Assembly: GCA_014377915.1 (NCBI GenBank)
Contig: JACMOT010000311.1
Span: 1-10,771 of the forward strand
DNA length: 10,771 nt
DNA from: Tardiphaga sp.
GTDB taxonomy: Bacteria > Pseudomonadota > Alphaproteobacteria > Rhizobiales > Xanthobacteraceae
Reading direction: 5' to 3'
Under the pieces are notes generated by a model. That model searched no databases, was not told the origin of the DNA, and saw nothing but the letters and a program-made list of their open reading frames with translations. Shown here piece after piece: positions 6,386 through 10,771 of the stretch (position 1 is its first letter; the number at the start of each line of letters is the position of its first letter). The position numbers and the translations under genes are program-made.

Positions 6386-8779
6386 ATGCCGATCGAGTCC
6401 CACCGCCTGCAGACCCTGACCGCGTTGGCGCGAAAGGTGCTGTGGCTGTCGTCCTGGACGATTCACAATGCCAATCATTTGCGCCCCAGCACGGATGGCC
6501 TCAAGGTCGGAGGCCATCAGGCGTCGTCGGCGTCGCTGGCGACGATCATGTCGGCGTTGTATTTCTCGGTGCTGAAGCCGGAAGACCGCGTCGCGGTGAA
6601 GCCGCACGCCTCGCCGGTGTTTCATGCCATCCAGTATCTGTTCGGCCAGCAGACCCGGGAAAAGCTGGAAAATTTTCGCGGCTTCAAGGGCGCGCAATCC
6701 TATCCGTCGCGCACCAAGGACATCGACGACGTCGATTTCTCCACCGGCTCGGTCGGGCTCGGCGTGGCGCAGACGCTGTTCTCCTCTTTGGTGCAGGACT
6801 ATGTCAGCGCCCATGGCTGGATGAAGCACCGGCCCGAGGGCCGCATGATCTCGCTGGTCGGCGATGCCGAGATGGATGAGGGCAATATTTTCGAGGCGCT
6901 GCTGGAGGGCTGGAAACACGGTCTTCGCAATACCTGGTGGATTGTCGACTACAATCGGCAGAGCCTTGATGCCGTGGTCCGCGAAGGGCTGTGGGAAAAA
7001 TTCGAATCCATGTTCCGCAATTTCGGCTGGGACGTGGTGATCGTGAAATATGGCCGGCTGATGCAGGCCGCCTTTGCCGAGCCGGGCGGCGTCGCGCTGA
7101 AGGACTGGATCGATAATTGTCCGAACCAGATGTACGCGGCGCTATGTTTTCAGGGCGGCGCGGCGTTTCGCAAGCGCATCCTTGACGAGATCGGGGATCA
7201 GGGCGCGCTGTCGCGGTTGATCGAGGCGCGCAGCGATGACGAGTTGCTGGCGTTGATGTCCAATCTCGGCGGCCACGACATGGCCAGCATGGTCGAGGCG
7301 TTCGAGGCGATCGACCATGATCGCCCGGTGTGCTTCATCGCCTACACCATCAAGGGCGTCGGCCTGCCGTTCCAGGGCCACAAGGATAATCATGCCGGGC
7401 TGATGACGCCGACCCAGATGGAGAAGTGGCGCGAGAACCAGCACATCCGGCCGGGCCATGAATGGGACAAATATGAGGGCATGACGCAGGACGCGGCCGA
7501 ACTCGATGCATTCCTCGCCGCGGTGCCGTTCATCCAGCAGGGTCAGCGGCGACTGAGCGCGCCGGTCATCGAGGTGCCCGCGCACCTCGCCTTCAAGCCG
7601 GCGCCGGCGATGTCGACGCAGCAGGGCTTTGGCCTGGTGCTGAACGAACTGGCGCGCGGCGACAGCGAACTGGCGTCACGCATCGTCACCGCGTCGCCCG
7701 ACGTCACCGTCTCCACCAATCTCGGCGCCTGGGTCAATCGCCGCGGCCTGTTCGCGCGCGCCGAAAAGGCCGATCACTTTCGCAGCGAAAAGATTCCGTC
7801 GACCTTCAACTGGGATTTTTCACCGAAGGGTCAGCACATCGAGCTCGGCATTGCCGAGAGCAATTTGTTCCTGCTGATGTCGGCGCTGGGCCTGTCGTCG
7901 TCGATCAACGGCGTACGGCTGCTGCCGATCGCGACATTGTACGATCCCTTTATCAGCCGCGCGCTCGATCAGCTCAATTATGCCTGTTATCAGGACGCCC
8001 GCTTCATGGTGGTGGCGACGCCGTCGGGCATCACGCTGGCGCCGGAGGGGGGCGCGCACCAGTCGATCGCCACGCCGCTGATTGGCATCGCCCAGGATGG
8101 CCTGGCCGCATTCGAGCCGGCCTTCGTCGATGAACTCGCGGTGATGATGCGCTGGGGCTTCGCGCATATGCAGCGCGAATCGAGCGCGCAGGGCGACGAG
8201 GCCGGCATGCGCGCCGGCGGCTCGGTCTATCTGCGGTTGTCGACCCGCAGCATCGAGCAGCCGCGGCGGATGATGACGCCGGAGCTTGAGCAGGGAATCA
8301 CCGACGGCGCCTACTGGTTGCGTCAGCCGGGCGCCAATTGCGACCTGGTGATCGCCTATACCGGCGCGCTGGCGCCGGAGGCGATCGAGGCTACCGGCCT
8401 GCTCGGCGACAGCCACCGTGACATCGGCCTGCTGGCGATCACCTCGGCCGATCGGCTGCATGCCGGTTGGACCGCCGCGCGGAAAATCCGGCGCGACCGG
8501 CGCAACCCGCGGCATCTCTGCCATATCGAGAAATTGCTGCAGGCGCTGCCACGCGATTGCGGCATCGTCACCGTGCTCGACGGCCATCCGGCCACTCTGG
8601 GCTGGATCGGCAGCGTCTGCGGCCACCGCATGGAGGCGCTGGGCGTCGAGCATTTCGGCCAGACCGGGACGATTCAGGACCTCTATCGCCATCATGGCAT
8701 CGACGCCAACGCGATTATCGATGCGGCTGAAGGTCTCACGGTCGGCGCCCCTGTGCTGCACCGCAAAATGGCGGTGTAG
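6386..8779 (+). CDS. AceE-like (homodimeric pyruvate dehydrogenase E1-type) thiamine-diphosphate enzyme
   Basis: A 797-residue relative of AceE, which decarboxylates a 2-oxo acid on thiamine diphosphate and passes the acyl group to lipoyl-E2. By-eye alignment to E. coli AceE gives GGH at 42-44 (AceE H106), H74 in KPHASP (H142), and the cofactor motif from GDAEMDEGN (159-167) to N190. E491 in GIAESN corresponds to the cofactor-activating glutamate, and H558 in EGGAHQS to H640. The usual third Gly of the GDG motif is Ala. All three domains are present: cofactor-binding half, pyrimidine half from ~405, and C-terminal domain from ~630. It starts about 60 residues later than AceE, and no in-frame ATG/GTG/TTG lies upstream before the stop at 6314. 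A GAGG ribosome site (6377-6380) supports ATG 6386. Substrate is open: pyruvate, 2-oxobutyrate (as proposed for Pseudomonas MdeB) or another 2-oxo acid. Automated annotation may call it 'transketolase'. Confidence 0.9.
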   Translation: MPIESHRLQTLTALARKVLWLSSWTIHNANHLRPSTDGLKVGGHQASSASLATIMSALYFSVLKPEDRVAVKPHASPVFHAIQYLFGQQTREKLENFRGFKGAQSYPSRTKDIDDVDFSTGSVGLGVAQTLFSSLVQDYVSAHGWMKHRPEGRMISLVGDAEMDEGNIFEALLEGWKHGLRNTWWIVDYNRQSLDAVVREGLWEKFESMFRNFGWDVVIVKYGRLMQAAFAEPGGVALKDWIDNCPNQMYAALCFQGGAAFRKRILDEIGDQGALSRLIEARSDDELLALMSNLGGHDMASMVEAFEAIDHDRPVCFIAYTIKGVGLPFQGHKDNHAGLMTPTQMEKWRENQHIRPGHEWDKYEGMTQDAAELDAFLAAVPFIQQGQRRLSAPVIEVPAHLAFKPAPAMSTQQGFGLVLNELARGDSELASRIVTASPDVTVSTNLGAWVNRRGLFARAEKADHFRSEKIPSTFNWDFSPKGQHIELGIAESNLFLLMSALGLSSSINGVRLLPIATLYDPFISRALDQLNYACYQDARFMVVATPSGITLAPEGGAHQSIATPLIGIAQDGLAAFEPAFVDELAVMMRWGFAHMQRESSAQGDEAGMRAGGSVYLRLSTRSIEQPRRMMTPELEQGITDGAYWLRQPGANCDLVIAYTGALAPEAIEATGLLGDSHRDIGLLAITSADRLHAGWTAARKIRRDRRNPRHLCHIEKLLQALPRDCGIVTVLDGHPATLGWIGSVCGHRMEALGVEHFGQTGTIQDLYRHHGIDANAIIDAAEGLTVGAPVLHRKMAV

Positions 8780-8996
8780 TCGTCTTACGGGGCAAACACG
8801 TCTGGAATTAGCGCAAATTGACGGCAGAGCCTTGCTCCCGCCGCGGCGCTGCTTTTATATGCCGCGTCGCCATCGCGCGGCGCCCCGCGTATGGCGGGCC
8901 TCCAGTGTATGGGAAGTGACGCAAGGGTGCTTGCCGAATGTCCTGTGCCTTCCCAGATCAACCTGACTGAAGCTTCCGAAATCAAAGAGGTTACCA
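8780..8996. other. Intergenic gap between E1 and aldehyde dehydrogenase genes
   Basis: 217 bp with no supportable gene. A weak promoter-like pair, TTGCTC (8832-8837) and TATATG (8856-8861) 18 bp apart, matches the consensus at 3 and 4 of 6 positions. I see no terminator with a T tract after the E1 gene, so read-through into the dehydrogenase is possible but not shown. Confidence 0.4.
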
Positions 8997-10427
8997 ATGG
9001 TCAACCGCATGCAGTTCTACATTGATGGCGCCTGGGTCGATCCCGCCGTCAAGAAATCGACTCCGGTCGTGAATCCGGCCACCGAAGAAGCGATGTATGA
9101 CGTTGCGCTCGGCTCCAAGGCTGACGTCGACAAGGCGGTGATCGCCGCGCGTCGGGCTTTCGAAACCTTCTCGGTCACTTCGCGCGAGGAGCGCGTCGCG
9201 CTGCTCGAAAAAATCATCGCGGTCTACAAGACCCGCATCAAGGACATTGGTGCGTCGGTGTCCGACGAGATGGGCGCGCCGCTGCCGATGGCGGAGAAGC
9301 TGCAGGCCGGCGCCGGTCTCGGCCATCTGATCGCCACGCTCGACGTGCTGAAGAACTACAAGTTCGACGAGCCGCATAATGATGCCATGATCACCCGCGA
9401 GGCGATCGGCGTTGTCGGCATGATCACGCCGTGGAACTGGCCGCTGAACCAGATCGCCTGCAAGGTGGCCCCGGCGCTGGCCGCCGGCTGCACCATGATC
9501 CTGAAGCCGTCGGAATACACGCCGTCGTCGGCGCTGATCTTCGCCGAGATCCTGCATGAAGCCGGCGTGCCGGCGGGCGTGTTCAACGTCATCAACGGCC
9601 TCGGCACCGATGTCGGTATCGCCATGAGCGAACATCCCGACATCGATATGATCTCGTTCACCGGCTCGACCCGCGCCGGCATCGACGTCGCGAAGCGCGC
9701 CGCCACCACCGTCAAGCGCGTCAGCCAGGAACTCGGCGGCAAGTCGCCGAACGTGATCCTGGAAGGCGCGGACTTCGTCAAGGCCGTCACCGGCGGCGTC
9801 GCGCACATGTTCAACAATTCCGGCCAGTCGTGCAATGCGCCGAGCCGCATGATCGTGCCGCAGGCGAAAATGAACGAGATCGCGGCGATCGCCAAGGCGC
9901 AGGCCGAGAAGACCAGGGCCGGTGATCCCCGTGCCGACGGCACCGTGATCGGTCCCGTGGTCAATCGCGGCCAGTGGGACAAGATCCAGGGTCTGATCCA
10001 GAAGGGCATCGAGGAAGGCGCCACGCTGGTCGCTGGTGGTCCCGGCCTGCCGGAAGGCGTCAACAAGGGCTTTTACGTCCGCCCGACGATTTTCGCTGAC
10101 GTGACCGAGAACATGACCATCGCCCGCGAAGAGATCTTCGGGCCGGTGCTGGTGATCATGGGCGCCAAGGACGAGTCCGAGGCGGTCAGGATCGCCAATG
10201 ACACGCCCTATGGCCTGGCGGGTTACGTCTCCGGCTCCTCGATCGAAGCCGCGCGAAAAGTCGGCCGCAAGATCCGCGCCGGCAACATCAACCTGCAGGG
10301 CGCGCCCAACGACCGCACCGCGCCGTTCGGCGGCTACAAGCAATCCGGCAACGGCCGCGAATGGGGCAAGTACGGCCTCGAGGATTTCCTCGAAGTCAAG
10401 GCGATCGCCGGCTTCAACGCGGCGTGA
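8997..10427 (+). CDS. NAD(P)-dependent aldehyde dehydrogenase
   Basis: A 476-residue cytoplasmic enzyme of the aldehyde dehydrogenase superfamily, oxidising an aldehyde to the carboxylic acid. The catalytic set is complete: N147 in PWNWP, K170 in LKPSE, E245 in ELGGKSPN and nucleophile C279 in [12 protein letters not shown], with FTGST at 221-225 in the cofactor fold and E379 in EEIFGP. The C-terminal [14 protein letters not shown] segment is the usual dimer-interface/substrate-gate region. ATG 8997 is chosen because AAAGAGG (8984-8990) sits 6 bp upstream. The family-like sequence begins at once with [12 protein letters not shown]. The [12 protein letters not shown] active site resembles generic broad-specificity members rather than the betaine- or succinate-semialdehyde types, so the substrate is not assignable. 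It is followed by a strong terminator and therefore closes its transcription unit. A link with the upstream E1 is possible but the 217-bp gap argues for separate control. Confidence 0.95.
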   Translation: MVNRMQFYIDGAWVDPAVKKSTPVVNPATEEAMYDVALGSKADVDKAVIAARRAFETFSVTSREERVALLEKIIAVYKTRIKDIGASVSDEMGAPLPMAEKLQAGAGLGHLIATLDVLKNYKFDEPHNDAMITREAIGVVGMITPWNWPLNQIACKVAPALAAGCTMILKPSEYTPSSALIFAEILHEAGVPAGVFNVINGLGTDVGIAMSEHPDIDMISFTGSTRAGIDVAKRAATTVKRVSQELGGKSPNVILEGADFVKAVTGGVAHMFNNSGQSCNAPSRMIVPQAKMNEIAAIAKAQAEKTRAGDPRADGTVIGPVVNRGQWDKIQGLIQKGIEEGATLVAGGPGLPEGVNKGFYVRPTIFADVTENMTIAREEIFGPVLVIMGAKDESEAVRIANDTPYGLAGYVSGSSIEAARKVGRKIRAGNINLQGAPNDRTAPFGGYKQSGNGREWGKYGLEDFLEVKAIAGFNAA

Positions 10428-10440
10428 TCTGATGAAGTAA

Positions 10441-10478
10441 CAAAACGCCGGCGCGGAGAAATCCACGCCGGCGTTTTG
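10441..10478. terminator. Strong intrinsic terminator after the aldehyde dehydrogenase gene
   Basis: CAAAACGCCGGCG (10441-10453) pairs perfectly with CGCCGGCGTTTTG (10466-10478). Inside it, GGA and TCC close a GAAA tetraloop (10458-10461). The stem is GC-rich at its core and has an A tract on one side and a T tract on the other, so it could work in both directions. It begins 13 bp after the dehydrogenase stop. Confidence 0.92.
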
Positions 10479-10563
10479 CGTTTCTGCACCGGCCTCACCG
10501 TCGTCATTGCGAGTTAAGCACCGGCCTTTTGGTCGACCCTGACGGATGAAAGATCGGGCTCGT

Positions 10564-10635
10564 GTCCCGGACGCGGTGCGGCATTCTCAGGCGATGCCCT
10601 TGCATCGCCGTCATGCCGCTCCGCGGAGCCGGGAC
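10564..10635. repeat. Nested palindromic repeat element
   Basis: An outer imperfect inverted pair starts with GTCCCGG (10564-10570) and ends with CCGGGAC (10629-10635). The arms 10564-10584 and 10613-10635 pair with a few mismatches and a 2-bp length difference. Within it GGCGATGC (10590-10597) and GCATCGCC (10602-10609) form a perfect 8-bp stem with a CCTT loop. The outer motif resembles intergenic repeats I recall from Bradyrhizobium and Rhodopseudomonas, although I cannot verify copy number here. Confidence 0.75.
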
Positions 10636-10700
10636 CGGACCAGGCGCCGGAGCTTTTGGCGGTCCGGCTCCGCGGCGCATGGCGCCTCCCGCGGAGGCGC
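10621..10700. repeat. Overlapping inverted repeats at the right edge
   Basis: CCGCGGAGCCGG (10621-10632) recurs exactly inverted at 10664-10675, sharing its left copy with the preceding element. GCGCCTCC (10682-10689) and GGAGGCGC (10693-10700) form a further perfect 8-bp stem with a CGC loop. The stretch 10479-10771 shows no gene with a ribosome site or family-like protein, so the end of the window is a repeat-rich intergenic region. Confidence 0.65.
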
Positions 10701-10771
10701 ATTGGGCCCCGGCCCGGGCAAGAGCCCTTTCTTTCCTGGGAGGAAGCGGCGCGGGAATCCGGGGGTACCAG

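Noticed and set aside
7820..8761. A 313-codon minus-strand frame opposite the E1 gene
   Set aside because: Same antisense artefact: composition is dominated by R, A, D, H and Q, there is no recognisable domain, and the plus-strand frame is clearly the conserved enzyme.
8991..10466. A 491-codon open frame on the minus strand covering the whole aldehyde dehydrogenase gene
   Set aside because: The plus-strand gene has a complete catalytic set, a ribosome site and a terminator. Long antisense frames are a by-product of strong G/C third-position bias, and this one is low-complexity (D/H/R/G-rich) with no family features.
10514..10702. A 62-codon minus-strand frame at the right edge
   Set aside because: It lies entirely within the overlapping inverted repeats, is R/G/P-rich, and has no ribosome site or recognisable domain.
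1..10771. Search for a defence system, CRISPR array, transposase, integrase or phage genes
   Set aside because: No spaced direct repeats, no transposase or recombinase motifs, and every sizeable supported gene falls in a known metabolic, transport or signalling family.

Overview
The window is high-GC DNA with the strong G/C third-position bias of an alphaproteobacterium. The gene content (a formamidase with an FmdB zinc ribbon, an MHYT-GGDEF-EAL protein, an Lrp regulator divergent from an AceE-like E1) and the GTCATTCCGG-type intergenic palindromes suggest the Bradyrhizobium/Rhodopseudomonas group (Nitrobacteraceae). That placement comes from memory of such genomes, not from a search.

Layout, left to right: (1) The 3' end of an acetamidase/formamidase gene (fmdA, 1-507, +) is followed by a small FmdB-family zinc-ribbon gene (643-984, +). 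fmdB is bracketed by two related palindromic repeats, 511-628 and 1013-1059. (2) A GTG-started aldo/keto reductase (1152-1991, +) has a plausible promoter just upstream. (3) An EamA/DMT-family membrane transporter (about 2197-3147, +) has an uncertain start. (4) A cyclic-di-GMP protein (about 3345-5759, +) combines a seven-helix MHYT sensor, a PAS-like domain, GGDEF and EAL. It converges with (5) an Lrp/AsnC-family regulator (5785-6246, -). (6) Divergent from the regulator, across a 139-bp shared control region, is a 797-residue thiamine-diphosphate enzyme of the homodimeric pyruvate dehydrogenase E1 (AceE) type (6386-8779, +). (7) A NAD(P)-dependent aldehyde dehydrogenase (8997-10427, +) ends in a strong, symmetric hairpin terminator. 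The final ~290 bp carry no gene I can support and are packed with inverted repeats.

Most genes look like independent metabolic or signalling units. The most functionally suggestive cluster is the Lrp regulator with the AceE-like E1. It resembles the mdeR/mdeB arrangement described for Pseudomonas putida methionine catabolism, but methionine gamma-lyase (mdeA) is absent from the window and no E2/E3 genes lie nearby. The E1 also cannot have the N-terminal extension that AceE uses to dock on E2. The sequence gives no evidence for a defence system, CRISPR array, prophage, transposase, tRNA or rRNA.
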